32,152 nt of DNA from an uncultured Clostridia bacterium (GCA_937915565.1 CALDMH010000100.1:1-32152), one strand, 5' to 3'. Numbered from the stretch's first letter, positions 15,112-23,059 are shown. Program-made: numbers and translations. Notes: generated by a model not told the origin, from the sequence alone.

Positions 15112-15845
15112 TACAACGCCTCCTTTGCTTTATCTTTCAAAACGTTGCAAACGGAAGAAGAGGATAAAAGCTGCGGCAAAATTTCTTCGCCCTTGCCGTC
15201 GCCGACCACTTCGCCTGCCGAAATAACCACGATTCTATCCGCAATGGAAAGGATTCTCTCCTGATGCGAAATTATAAGCACGGATTCCGCCGTTTTTGCC
15301 GCGAGGTTTTCAAACACTTTTATAAGGCTGTTGAAGCTCCAAAGGTCGATGCCGGCCTCGGGCTCGTCGAAAATCGTGAATTTGCTTTTCCTCGCGAGGG
15401 TTACGGCAATTTCGATACGTTTAAGTTCGCCGCCCGAAAGGCTCGAATTTATCTCTCTGTCCACGTATTCTCTTGCGCAAAGCCCCACTTCGGAAAGATA
15501 AGCGCAAATTTCGCTCACGGAAAGTTCTCTTCCGCTTGCTATGTCTATAAGGTCGGTAACGGTGATGCCCTTAAATTTGACGGGTTGCTGAAACGCGAAT
15601 GCGATTCCCGCTTTTGCCCTGTCCGTAACGGAAAGGTCGGTTATATCTTTTCCGTCGAAAATAATCCTGCCGCTCGTCGGTTTGATTATCCCCATAATGA
15701 TTTTGGCGAGGGTGGATTTGCCGCCGCCGTTAGGGCCGGTGAACGCTATAAACTTTTCGTCGAGTTTAAGGCTCACGTTTTTGATTATGTCTTTTTTTAC
15801 GCCGTCGTTTTCGGCGGAGTAGCATATATTTTTAAGTTCGAGCAT
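15111..15845 (-). CDS. sufC: SufC-like ABC ATPase of Fe-S assembly
   Basis: 244 aa. Walker A GPNGGGKST, Q-loop in AFAFQQPVKF, signature LSGGELKRIEI, Walker B with TIFDEPEAGIDL and H-loop IISHQ are all present. The D-E-P-E-A-G-(I/L)-D form is typical of SufC. It powers conformational change of the SufB-like partner encoded immediately downstream. It has its own promoter and is the first gene of a sufC-sufB(-DUF308) transcript. Confidence 0.92.
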   Translation of the reverse strand: MLELKNICYSAENDGVKKDIIKNVSLKLDEKFIAFTGPNGGGKSTLAKIIMGIIKPTSGRIIFDGKDITDLSVTDRAKAGIAFAFQQPVKFKGITVTDLIDIASGRELSVSEICAYLSEVGLCAREYVDREINSSLSGGELKRIEIAVTLARKSKFTIFDEPEAGIDLWSFNSLIKVFENLAAKTAESVLIISHQERILSIADRIVVISAGEVVGDGKGEEILPQLLSSSSVCNVLKDKAKEAL

Positions 15846-15885
15846 AAATTACTTCCGAAATCTCCGAATATATTCTTCCGTATAA

Positions 15886-15914
15886 ATTATATCACCGGCA
15901 ATCGGAATTGTCAA
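15886..15914 (-). promoter_or_regulatory. Promoter of sufC-sufB
   Basis: On the - strand a consensus TTGACA (15909-15914), 17 bases, TATAAT (15886-15891), about 40 bases before the sufC start. No obvious IscR/SufR-like site is seen. Confidence 0.85.
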
Positions 15915-15941
15915 CGGTAGAGAATGAATAGAATGTTAAAA

Positions 15942-15984
15942 TCCGCCCTGCGGGCGGCTCGGAAAGAGCCGCCCGCAGGGCGGA
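15942..15984 (-). terminator. GC-rich hairpin terminator after the P-type ATPase gene
   Basis: A perfect 19-bp stem (15942-15960 with 15966-15984, GGAAA loop on the + strand). On the - strand it is followed by TTTTAAC, and it separates the mntP-ATPase transcript from the sufC promoter. Confidence 0.8.
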
Positions 15985-16014
15985 CGTATTTTTGACTGTC
16001 AAAAACCTGTAAGC

Positions 16015-18771
16015 TTAATTGCAGGCTTTTTTATTGCGGATTTTCTTTGCGATAACCACTATTTCGTGCCAGATAAGCGGAGCAAGCGAGCAAACGGCGG
16101 TTATAAGCCATTCGAAAGCCGTAAGATTTTCGGTGTTGAAAACCATTCTCACGGCGGGGATTTCGATAACGGCGAGTTGTAAAATCACGCCGAAAGCGAA
16201 AGCGATGCCCATCATAAAGTTGCCGCTTTTGAAAACCGCGAATGCCGATTTGTTGGCGTTGCGCATACCGAACATATGGAAAAGTTCGCCGAAGGCAAGC
16301 GTCGTGAACGCCATCGTCTGAGCCTGATGAAGTATTTCGGCGTCGGCGGAATAAAGTTCTTTTATCGCGCCGAGCCCGAACGTTCCGTTAAGCCAGGCCG
16401 CCGAGAAATAGGCGAGAAGTACGGAAACGGTGAGAATCGCGCCTCTTACTAAAACGAGCGTCATTCCGCCGTGCGCAAACACGCTTTCGTTCGGGTCGCG
16501 CGGCTTTTCGTCGAGAACGTCGCTCGTGGTTTTATCCATACCGAGCGCGATTGCCGGCAAACTGTCCGTGATAAGGTTTATCCACAAAAGGTGAATTGCG
16601 ATGAGCGGAGCGGGAAGCCCTACGCAAATGATAAGGAACATTGCGAGAACCTCGGCGATATTGCTCGAAATAAGGAAGAGAATCGTCTTTTTGATATTTG
16701 TAAAAATACCTCTGCCTTCTTCCACGGCTTTTTCAATCGAAGCGAAGTTGTCGTCGGTGAGAACCATATCCGCCGCGCTCTTGGCAACGTCCGTGCCGGT
16801 TATGCCCATCGCGATGCCGATGTCGGCCGCTTTAAGGCTCGGCGCGTCGTTCACGCCGTCGCCCGTCATTGCGCAAATGTTGCCGTTGGCTTTAAACGCC
16901 TTGACGATTTGAACCTTGTTTTCGGGGGAAACTCTTGCGAAAACTCTTGCCGTTTTGCAGGTTTCGCGGAGTTCTTCCTCGCTCATAGCGTCAACTTCCG
17001 CGCCCGTTTTGCATTGATTTCTGTCGTCGCAAATGCCGAGTTCTTTGGCGATTGCAAACGCCGTATCCTTGTGGTCGCCCGTAATCATAACGGTAACGAT
17101 TCCGGCTCTTTTGAACTTCGCAACCGCGCCCTTCGCCTCGGGACGAGCGGGGTCTACCATAGCCGTAAGTCCGACGAAAGTAAGGTCGTTTTCGTCGGGA
17201 GCGTCCGTTTCTTTTATCGCCAAAGCGAGAACTCTCAACGCTTTATCGGAAAAATACGAGTTTATTCCGTATATTTTTTTAACGTCCTCTTCGGTTATTT
17301 CCCTTTCCGCTCCGTTTTCGAGGATACGCGTTGTATGCTTTAAAATCGAATCGAGCGCGCCCTTGGTGTAACCGATATTAGCGGTTTTACCGCGATGAAC
17401 GGTCGTCATCATCTTTCTTTCGCTGTCGAAGGGGAGTTCGTCGATACGCGGCGTATCGCTTTCGAGTTCGGATTTCTTCTTGCCCGTTTCGAGCGCGAAG
17501 TTCACGAGCGCGATTTCCGTCGGGTCGCCGTAAACGCCCTCTTCCACGGTCGCGTTGGAGCAAAGGCACATTCCTTTCGTAAGAAGATGGAATTCGTCTT
17601 CGGTTTGTTTGGCGAATTCTTCGCGCGTGACGATTTTGCCGTTGACGTAAGCCTCCACGACCGTCATTTTGTTTTGGGTGAGCGTGCCGGTTTTATCCGA
17701 GCATACCACCGAAACCGCGCCGAGCGTTTCCACGGAGGGGAGTTTTCTCACGATTGTGTTTGCTTTAACCATTTTCTGAACGCCGATTGCAAGGACAATC
17801 GTAACCACGGCGGGAAGTCCTTCGGGGATTGCCGCAACCGCAAGCGATATGGACGAAAGCACGGTTTCTATATAGGCTTCGAGTTCGCCGCCTCTTCCGT
17901 CGATGAAAATCCAGACGAGGTCGGCTATAAACACGGCGATAACCACCGCGAGCGTTAAAAGACCGAGAGCTTTTGAGAGCTTTGCGAGAACTTTTTGGAG
18001 AGGAGTGAGTTCCTCTTCGGCGTCGTCCAAAGCAGTGGCGATTTTACCGATTTCGGTGTCCATTCCCGTTGCGGCGACGACTCCGAGGCCTCTTCCGTAG
18101 GTTATCGGGGTTGACATATAAACGCAATTCACCCTGTCCGCAACGCCGACGGGTTCGGAAAGCGTTACCGAAGCGTCCTTTTCCACTTGCGTGGATTCGC
18201 CGGTGAGGCTCGATTCGTTAGCTTTTAAATTATAGGATTCCAAAAGCCTTAAATCGGCGCAAACGGTGTCGCCCTCTTCCAGGACGACTATATCGCCTAT
18301 AACGAGGTCCTCCGATTTGATTTTGCGGCGTTTTCCGTCGCGGATAACGGTGGCCTCGGGGCTGGAAAGCTTTTTGAGTGCGTCCAGCGAGGAGCGGGCT
18401 TTAAGTTCCTGAACCGTGCCGAGCACGGCGTTTATCAAAACCACGCAAAGGATAATTATAACGTCCGGCCAGTCGCCGACGTTGAAAAAATCGAAGGCGT
18501 TGCCTTTGCGCATCCAATCCACGGTTTCGTAAATAGAAACGGCGGCGGTGACGAGTATCGCGGCGAAAAGTACGAAAATCATCGCGTCGTTGAACTGCGA
18601 GAAGAACACCTTATACCACGGGTCTTTCGCCTTTTCGGCAAGTTTGTTTTTGCCGTTTCGTTCAAGCCTTTTCGCGGCTTCTTCCTCTGAAAGTCCGACT
18701 TTTTTATCGGTTTGAAGTTGCCTTACGAGTTCGTCGCCCGAAAGAGTTTCAAAATTTTTCAACTTTTCCAT
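16015..18771 (-). CDS. P2-type cation ATPase (Ca2+/Mn2+ exporter)
   Basis: 918 aa. N-terminal actuator region, TGES loop (LTGESTQVEKD), M4 PEGL motif (AAIPEGLPAVV), phosphorylation Asp359 in SDKTGTLTQNKM, nucleotide-binding KGA, TGDHKDTA, and the hinge GDGVNDAPSLKAADIG. M6 carries NLITDSLPA, as in SERCA/PMR1 pumps. The family exports Ca2+, and PMR1-type members also Mn2+. It starts one base after the mntP stop and lies behind a manganese riboswitch candidate, so Mn2+ efflux is a likely role. Ten transmembrane helices are expected. Confidence 0.93.
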   Translation of the reverse strand: MEKLKNFETLSGDELVRQLQTDKKVGLSEEEAAKRLERNGKNKLAEKAKDPWYKVFFSQFNDAMIFVLFAAILVTAAVSIYETVDWMRKGNAFDFFNVGDWPDVIIILCVVLINAVLGTVQELKARSSLDALKKLSSPEATVIRDGKRRKIKSEDLVIGDIVVLEEGDTVCADLRLLESYNLKANESSLTGESTQVEKDASVTLSEPVGVADRVNCVYMSTPITYGRGLGVVAATGMDTEIGKIATALDDAEEELTPLQKVLAKLSKALGLLTLAVVIAVFIADLVWIFIDGRGGELEAYIETVLSSISLAVAAIPEGLPAVVTIVLAIGVQKMVKANTIVRKLPSVETLGAVSVVCSDKTGTLTQNKMTVVEAYVNGKIVTREEFAKQTEDEFHLLTKGMCLCSNATVEEGVYGDPTEIALVNFALETGKKKSELESDTPRIDELPFDSERKMMTTVHRGKTANIGYTKGALDSILKHTTRILENGAEREITEEDVKKIYGINSYFSDKALRVLALAIKETDAPDENDLTFVGLTAMVDPARPEAKGAVAKFKRAGIVTVMITGDHKDTAFAIAKELGICDDRNQCKTGAEVDAMSEEELRETCKTARVFARVSPENKVQIVKAFKANGNICAMTGDGVNDAPSLKAADIGIAMGITGTDVAKSAADMVLTDDNFASIEKAVEEGRGIFTNIKKTILFLISSNIAEVLAMFLIICVGLPAPLIAIHLLWINLITDSLPAIALGMDKTTSDVLDEKPRDPNESVFAHGGMTLVLVRGAILTVSVLLAYFSAAWLNGTFGLGAIKELYSADAEILHQAQTMAFTTLAFGELFHMFGMRNANKSAFAVFKSGNFMMGIAFAFGVILQLAVIEIPAVRMVFNTENLTAFEWLITAVCSLAPLIWHEIVVIAKKIRNKKACN

Positions 18772-18772
18772 A

Positions 18773-19354
18773 TTATATTATTCCTTTGATAAATATTTCA
18801 AGTCCTATAAGAATCAAAATAACGCCGCCGAGAATCCCGGCCTTGCCTACAAGTTTCGTTCCGAATTTTTTGCCGAGGAACAGCCCCGCAAGGCAAATTC
18901 CGAGCGTAACCGCGGCGATAATCGCAGCGCAAACGAGCGCGTGAGCCACGTCGTATTCGGCAATGGTGAAGCCGACGGAAAGGGCGTCTATCGAAGTCGC
19001 TATTCCCTGAACGAAAAGTTGCCAGAGAGTAACTTTAACCGCAGGATCGTCGCTGTTTTTGTTTTTAATTCCTTCAAAAAGCATTTTCCCGCCGATGAAA
19101 AGCAAAAGAATCAACGCAACGAAAGGGATAACCTTTTCAAAGGATTTAAAAAGTTCGGTTGCAAAACGCACCAACACCCAGCCGATAACGGGCATAAGGA
19201 ACTGAAAAAACGAAAACGTTCCCGAAACGAGAAGTCGTTTGCCTCTTTTCATATCCGGTTCGGCAAGCCCGTTTGCGAGAGAAACCGAAAATGCGTCCAT
19301 CGCCAGCCCGACGCCGAGAAGCGCACTGTTAAAAAAGAACAAAAAGTCCCACAT
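18773..19354 (-). CDS. mntP: Manganese efflux pump MntP
   Basis: 193 aa, the usual MntP length, with six hydrophobic helices in two homologous halves. The paired motifs AMDAFSVSLANG (near residue 20) and SIDALSVGFTI carry the conserved aspartates. Exports Mn2+ across the cytoplasmic membrane. The start ATG directly follows the T run of a hairpin, and the ribosome binding site GAGGGG is inside that hairpin, so expression is controlled in the leader. Co-transcribed with the P-type ATPase. Confidence 0.95.
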   Translation of the reverse strand: MWDFLFFFNSALLGVGLAMDAFSVSLANGLAEPDMKRGKRLLVSGTFSFFQFLMPVIGWVLVRFATELFKSFEKVIPFVALILLLFIGGKMLFEGIKNKNSDDPAVKVTLWQLFVQGIATSIDALSVGFTIAEYDVAHALVCAAIIAAVTLGICLAGLFLGKKFGTKLVGKAGILGGVILILIGLEIFIKGII

Positions 19355-19361
19355 AAAAAAC

Positions 19362-19565
19362 CCCTCGCAAGCAATGCGAGGGCTAAAATCGTTTTATAAA
19401 AAGTCAGACCGTCGCATAGCAAAAGATTTGTTATACTCAAGTCTCGTAATTTAAAGCAAGCCAGATTAAGCTCGGCCGAAAAAGCCTTGTTTAAGCGGGT
19501 GTGTTGACTTGCTACGCCGCGGAACTTGCCGCAAAACGCGCTTACTACTCCCTATCGTTTCGGAG
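19362..19565 (-). promoter_or_regulatory. yybP-ykoY-type manganese riboswitch candidate upstream of mntP
   Basis: The leader, read on the - strand, carries the class signature AGGGAGTAG near its 5' end (about 19543-19551) and ACGAGACTT about 100 bases later (near 19440-19450). It ends in a hairpin (CCCTCGCA/TGCGAGGG, 19362-19382) followed by GTTTTTT and the mntP ATG. The hairpin's 3' arm contains the Shine-Dalgarno sequence, so it can act as terminator and as translation block. MntP is a classic target of this riboswitch. I could not draw a clean P1 helix by eye, so the exact aptamer limits are uncertain. Confidence 0.65.
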
Positions 19566-19594
19566 ATTGTAACACATAAAAAATTTAAAGTCAA
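19566..19594 (-). promoter_or_regulatory. Promoter of the mntP leader
   Basis: On the - strand TTGACT (19589-19594), 17 bases, TACAAT (19566-19571). Confidence 0.75.
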
Positions 19595-19642
19595 GCGAAA
19601 TCAAAGCGGTTTTTATTCAATCGAACTTTTTTGTTCGGTTCA

Positions 19643-19677
19643 GGCTCGGGCTCGAAGCGAAGCTCCGAGCCCGAGCC
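19643..19677 (-). terminator. GC-rich hairpin downstream of flotillin
   Basis: A 12-bp perfect stem (19643-19654 with 19666-19677) with a small inner AGC/GCT helix. It lies about 60 bases after the flotillin stop and just before the mntP promoter. No immediate T run follows, but a second small CGAAC/GTTCG hairpin does; the termination role is inferred from position. Confidence 0.5.
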
Positions 19678-19692
19678 GTCCGTTTATAATAC

Positions 19693-19721
19693 GCCGTTAA
19701 TCGACTTATAGCCCGACTTTT
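19693..19721 (-). repeat. 29-nt downstream element, copy 3 (after flotillin)
   Basis: Identical over 29 bases to copy 1 (8511-8539) when read on the - strand. It lies 12 bases after the flotillin stop in the sense orientation. Unlike copies 1 and 2 it is not followed by a T run. Confidence 0.85.
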
Positions 19722-19733
19722 GCGTTTTAATGA

Positions 19734-21218
19734 TTAGTTTTCTTCCGCTTTTTCGGTTTCAGGCGCGTTTTCTTCCGCGGGGGCGGGTTTAGCTTCTGCG
19801 GCTTTTGCCGCAACCTTGCCGCCGATAACGCCCGAGATGAGCGCGTTCACGTCGATGCCGGTGGATTCTTTCACGCCCTCCATAATCTGGCTTGCGCTTT
19901 GCATAACGTCCTTAACCACTTTCGTCGCGTTGCCGTCGCCGTACATAACGATTTTGTCGGTGCGGGAAAGGGGAGCGGCGGCGTTTTTAACCACTTCGGG
20001 AAGAGCCGCGAGATACATTTCGAGAACGGAAGCCTCGCCCATTTTCTTTTGAGCTTCGGCTTTCTTTTCGATAGCTTCGGCCTCGGCAAGACCTTTCGCC
20101 CTGATACCTTCGGCTTCCTGCTCCATAGCGTAACGAAGAGCTTCGGCTTCGGCGCGTTTTGCCTCGGCCTCCATAAGAGCCTGATATTTTTTAGCCGCGG
20201 CTTCCTGTTCGGTTGCAAACCTTTCGGCTTCCGCGTCCTTCTGGCGTTTGATAAGTTCGGCCTCGGCTTCCTTGGAAATACGGTAGTTGTTGGCGTCGGC
20301 CTGCTTCCTGATTTCCGCGTCGAGTTGCTTTTCTTTTAAAACGATAGCTTTATCCGCAAGTTCGGACTCTTTTTCCTTTTTGGCGATGTCGGCTTCGGTT
20401 TTTGCGATTTCAATCGTTTTTCTCTGGTTTTCCTGCTGAATGGAATAAGCCGCGTCCGCCGCCGCTTTTTTGGTGTCCGCCATAACTTTGAGTTCGGCTT
20501 GCTGAACGGAAAGAGCGGTGTTTTGTTCGGCTATTTTCTTTTCGGCTTCAACCTTAACGGCGTTGGCCTCTTCCTGCGCGTGGGAGGTTGCGATGGCAAT
20601 ATCTCTTTGAGCGTTGGCTTTGGCTATCTGCGCGTTTTTGCGGATTTGCTCGACGTTGTCGATACCCATATTTTCGATTGTTCCCGCATTGTCCTTGAAG
20701 TTCTGAATATTGAAGTTTACGACTTCTATACCGAGCTTTTCCATATCGGGAACGACGTTTTCGGTTATCTTTTTGGCAACGCCCTGCCTATCCTGAACCA
20801 TTTCTTTAAGCCCGACCGAGCCTACGATTTCACGCATATTACCTTCGAGAACCTGTGTGACGAGGCTCACGAGTTCTGCCTGATTCATTCCGAGAAGGGA
20901 TTCGGCGGCTTTTTTCAAAAGTTCGGGGTTGGACGAAACTTTAACGTTCGCAACGCCGTCCACGTTCACGTTGATGAATTCGTTCGTGGGAACGGCTTCG
21001 CTCGTTTTAACGTCAACCTGCATTACGCGCAGCGAGATTTTATCCACTCTTTCAAAGAACGGCATTCTCCAACCTGCTTTACCGATAAGTATTCTCTTTT
21101 TAAACGGACCGGAAATTATGTAAGCCGTGTCCGGCGGGGCTTTGAGATAACCCGCTACGAGAAAAAGAATAACGACTACTGCTACTACAATGATGGTTGT
21201 TATTAACCACTCCGGCAT
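19734..21218 (-). CDS. Flotillin-like SPFH protein
   Basis: 494 aa from ATG 21218, which has a textbook AGGAGG seven bases upstream; an earlier ATG at 21260 lacks one. One N-terminal membrane segment (IVVAVVVILFLVAGYL, about residues 7-25), an SPFH/Band 7 domain (about 35-200), then a long coiled coil rich in EA/AE repeats (about 200-400) and a flotillin C-terminal domain. The last 25 residues are an acidic, Ala/Pro-rich tail. Flotillins organise membrane microdomains. The usual NfeD-type partner gene is not adjacent. It is transcribed alone behind a leader with a manganese riboswitch-like fold and terminator. Confidence 0.93.
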   Translation of the reverse strand: MPEWLITTIIVVAVVVILFLVAGYLKAPPDTAYIISGPFKKRILIGKAGWRMPFFERVDKISLRVMQVDVKTSEAVPTNEFINVNVDGVANVKVSSNPELLKKAAESLLGMNQAELVSLVTQVLEGNMREIVGSVGLKEMVQDRQGVAKKITENVVPDMEKLGIEVVNFNIQNFKDNAGTIENMGIDNVEQIRKNAQIAKANAQRDIAIATSHAQEEANAVKVEAEKKIAEQNTALSVQQAELKVMADTKKAAADAAYSIQQENQRKTIEIAKTEADIAKKEKESELADKAIVLKEKQLDAEIRKQADANNYRISKEAEAELIKRQKDAEAERFATEQEAAAKKYQALMEAEAKRAEAEALRYAMEQEAEGIRAKGLAEAEAIEKKAEAQKKMGEASVLEMYLAALPEVVKNAAAPLSRTDKIVMYGDGNATKVVKDVMQSASQIMEGVKESTGIDVNALISGVIGGKVAAKAAEAKPAPAEENAPETEKAEEN

Positions 21219-21290
21219 AATTTTATCCTCCTGTTTTGCCTTGGTGTATTTTACTTTCAAGGGAAGCGTTTTATGAGTTTTTTTAAAAAA

Positions 21291-21450
21291 AGACTTTTAC
21301 GGCATACGTTCCGTAAAAGTCTCAAAAAACCGTTGTTTAGTTTTACGGCACCGGAAAACTTATTTTTCGTCCTGACGATACCGTAACACAGCGAGCCGCT
21401 CGGCAAACGGATTTCCCGCACCTGCCCGACTGCGTTTTTACTCCCTTTCA
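21291..21450 (-). promoter_or_regulatory. yybP-ykoY-type riboswitch candidate upstream of flotillin
   Basis: Read on the - strand, the leader starts with GAAAGGGAGTA (21439-21449), and TTGAGACTTTTACGG lies at 21311-21325. GAAAG can pair with CTTTT to form P1, leaving GGAGUA and UGAGA on opposite sides, as in the yybP-ykoY class. The same 3' strand (from AGACTTTTACGG) also forms the 5' arm of a 12-bp terminator (21291-21302 with 21311-21322) followed by a T run. Aptamer and terminator are thus mutually exclusive, so ligand binding should turn the gene on. The region to the ATG (21219-21290) holds only the ribosome binding site. Confidence 0.6.
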
Positions 21451-21458
21451 GTGATTAT

Positions 21459-21487
21459 ATGATAACATACGTTTTACAAAATGTCAA
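21459..21487 (-). promoter_or_regulatory. Promoter of the flotillin leader
   Basis: On the - strand TTGACA (21482-21487), 17 bases, TATCAT (21459-21464). A TATAAT also occurs at 21454-21459 but with a 22-base spacer. Confidence 0.7.
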
Positions 21488-21549
21488 GGGTTTAACCAAA
21501 TTTTCATTTTCCCCGCAAACGAGCCGTTTTCGGAGCGATAAAACGCATT

Positions 21550-22089
21550 TTATTTGCTCAAAACGACGTTGCCGAGAGCGCATACTCCCGAAAGGATAGC
21601 GGTGATTCCGCCGACGATTGCGCCGAAGCCGAGCTGCCAGACTTTCGTGGATTCGCCGTTAAAATCGGCAAACTTGACCGTGCTTGAAGTTCCGAAGCCG
21701 GCAATCGAACCGGAAGAGGTTATCGTGGTGGTGCTGAGCGCAAGGAAGAAAATAACTCCGCCTGCGATGAGCGCGGCAGCTGCGATAATCGTGAGAAGTT
21801 TGCCTTTCGCCATACCGGCCATTTGCAAAGCGGTTATAACGAGTCCTACGATAACGAGAAGGTAAGCCGCGAAGTTAAAGAAAGAGAAATTGATTTTCGT
21901 TTCGCCTTTAATAAAGTCGCCGATTCCCGCTTTTTCGGATTTGCCGAAAGCAATCGTGATACCGTTATAAGTCGTATCGCCGTTCACCGAAGCAATCTGC
22001 GGAAGGAAAATCATTACGACTGCGACGACCGCTAAAATCGCGCCGACGAACGATATGAGTTTGTTTAAAGATTTTGCTTTTTTTGCCAT
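21550..22089 (-). CDS. Four-helix membrane protein of unknown function
   Basis: 179 aa. A basic N-terminus (MAKKAKSLNK) is followed by a hydrophobic helix (about 11-33), an extracytoplasmic loop of about 35 residues, two adjacent helices (about 70-92 and 97-120), a Ser/Thr/Gly-rich loop, and a last helix (about 150-175). Small residues dominate the helices. No family is recognised. The ribosome binding site is GAGGTG. It has its own promoter and precedes flotillin on the same strand, but a separate promoter lies between them. Confidence 0.85.
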   Translation of the reverse strand: MAKKAKSLNKLISFVGAILAVVAVVMIFLPQIASVNGDTTYNGITIAFGKSEKAGIGDFIKGETKINFSFFNFAAYLLVIVGLVITALQMAGMAKGKLLTIIAAAALIAGGVIFFLALSTTTITSSGSIAGFGTSSTVKFADFNGESTKVWQLGFGAIVGGITAILSGVCALGNVVLSK

Positions 22090-22121
22090 TTTTTACACCT
22101 CATAAAAAAAGTTGTAATGAA

Positions 22122-22149
22122 ATTATAACATATAGAAAATAAATGTCAA
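22122..22149 (-). promoter_or_regulatory. Promoter of the four-helix membrane protein gene
   Basis: On the - strand TTGACA (22144-22149), 16 bases, TATAAT (22122-22127). Confidence 0.8.
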
Positions 22150-22162
22150 GCGTAAAACTAAA

Positions 22163-22202
22163 AAGCCGCGAAGAACTTTTTGTGAAAAGTTCTTCGCGGC
22201 TT
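22163..22202 (-). terminator. Terminator of the PHP gene
   Basis: A perfect 18-bp stem (22163-22180 with 22185-22202, four-base loop) starts five bases after the PHP stop and is followed on the - strand by TTTTAGTTTT-like sequence. Confidence 0.85.
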
Positions 22203-22207
22203 CGTGG

Positions 22208-22930
22208 TTATTTTCTTTTTATTGAAACCAATTCTTTGAAAAGTTCGGGTTTGTCGTTTAAAACGAGTTCGCTCGGGAAATTTATATCTTTAAGGATAGT
22301 CAGGCAGTTTTCAAAGCGGGCGATTTTGTTTCTTCCGTGGCTGTCGCTTCCCAAAGCCACGAAAACGCCTTTTTTCTTGCAAAGGAGAAGAAGTTCAATC
22401 GTCTTTGCAACGTCGTTCTTCCTGTAACCGTCGGGCGAAACTCCGACGGCGTTGAATTCGATTATCGTTCCCGTTTTTTTCGCCGCGTCGGTTAAAGCCT
22501 CCGCGTTTATCGAAAAAGCCGAATCGTCGGGGTGACCTATTATATTAACGAAAGGATTTTCCGCCGCGGCAACGAGCGCGGCAGTATCCGCGCTTTCCGA
22601 AACGGGCTTAATCACGTTATCGTGCAGGCTCGCTATCGCGTAATCGAGATTGCGGAGAATATCGCCCGGCAAATCGATTGAGCCTTTCTCGTTTAAAACG
22701 TTAAGTTCCGCGCCGTAAAGGACGTTTACGCCGTAAAGCCTTTTGTCGCTATATTTCAGGTTTCTGAAATAGCTCTCCGCCGCCGCCCCTGCCATTTTCG
22801 GCGCGTGGTCGGTTATTCCGAGATATAAAACACCTCTTTCAGAGGCCTCCTCCGCCATTTGCGTAACGGTGTCCGTCGTGTGGTGACCGCTCGCAATCGT
22901 GTGCGTATGGAAGTCGATTAAAATCTTCAT
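22208..22930 (-). CDS. PHP-domain phosphoesterase (YcdX-like)
   Basis: 240 aa from ATG 22930, so that the protein begins MKILIDFHTHT as PHP proteins usually do; a second ATG seven codons earlier is possible. Metal-binding motifs are DFHTHT (residues 6-11), GITDHAP, the AELNV segment with its Glu, a His in IASLHD, IIGHPD and GSDSHGR. These fit a trinuclear-metal phosphoesterase such as YcdX or histidinol phosphatase-like proteins; with no his genes nearby the substrate is unknown. It is divergent from the BMC operon. A TATAAT box lies only about six bases from the ATG, hinting at a very short leader. Confidence 0.88.
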   Translation of the reverse strand: MKILIDFHTHTIASGHHTTDTVTQMAEEASERGVLYLGITDHAPKMAGAAAESYFRNLKYSDKRLYGVNVLYGAELNVLNEKGSIDLPGDILRNLDYAIASLHDNVIKPVSESADTAALVAAAENPFVNIIGHPDDSAFSINAEALTDAAKKTGTIIEFNAVGVSPDGYRKNDVAKTIELLLLCKKKGVFVALGSDSHGRNKIARFENCLTILKDINFPSELVLNDKPELFKELVSIKRK

Positions 22931-22982
22931 ACTCCGATTATATATCATTCCGCGCAAAAAAACAACAAAAATAACAAGCTGC

Positions 22983-22999
22983 GGATAAAATTTTTATCC
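22983..22999. promoter_or_regulatory. Perfect palindrome in the PHP/BMC intergenic region
   Basis: GGATAAAA-T-TTTTATCC, 8-bp arms around one base. It lies between the divergent PHP gene and the BMC promoter and could be a regulator site; no protein is assigned. Confidence 0.45.
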
Positions 23000-23003
23000 A
23001 AAA

Positions 23004-23059
23004 CAACACAAAACAACATTTTTTATGAAAAATATCAAAAATTATGTTGTTTTGTGTTG
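23004..23059 (+). promoter_or_regulatory. 16-bp inverted repeat operator candidate at the BMC promoter
   Basis: CAACACAAAACAACAT (23004-23019) and its exact reverse complement ATGTTGTTTTGTGTTG (23044-23059) flank 24 A/T-rich bases. The right arm overlaps the first bases of the -35 box, so bound protein would block or recruit polymerase. The ATGTTGT word recurs in the leader within AATGTTGTGACATT (23109-23122), itself an inverted repeat. The regulator gene is not in the window. Confidence 0.65.
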
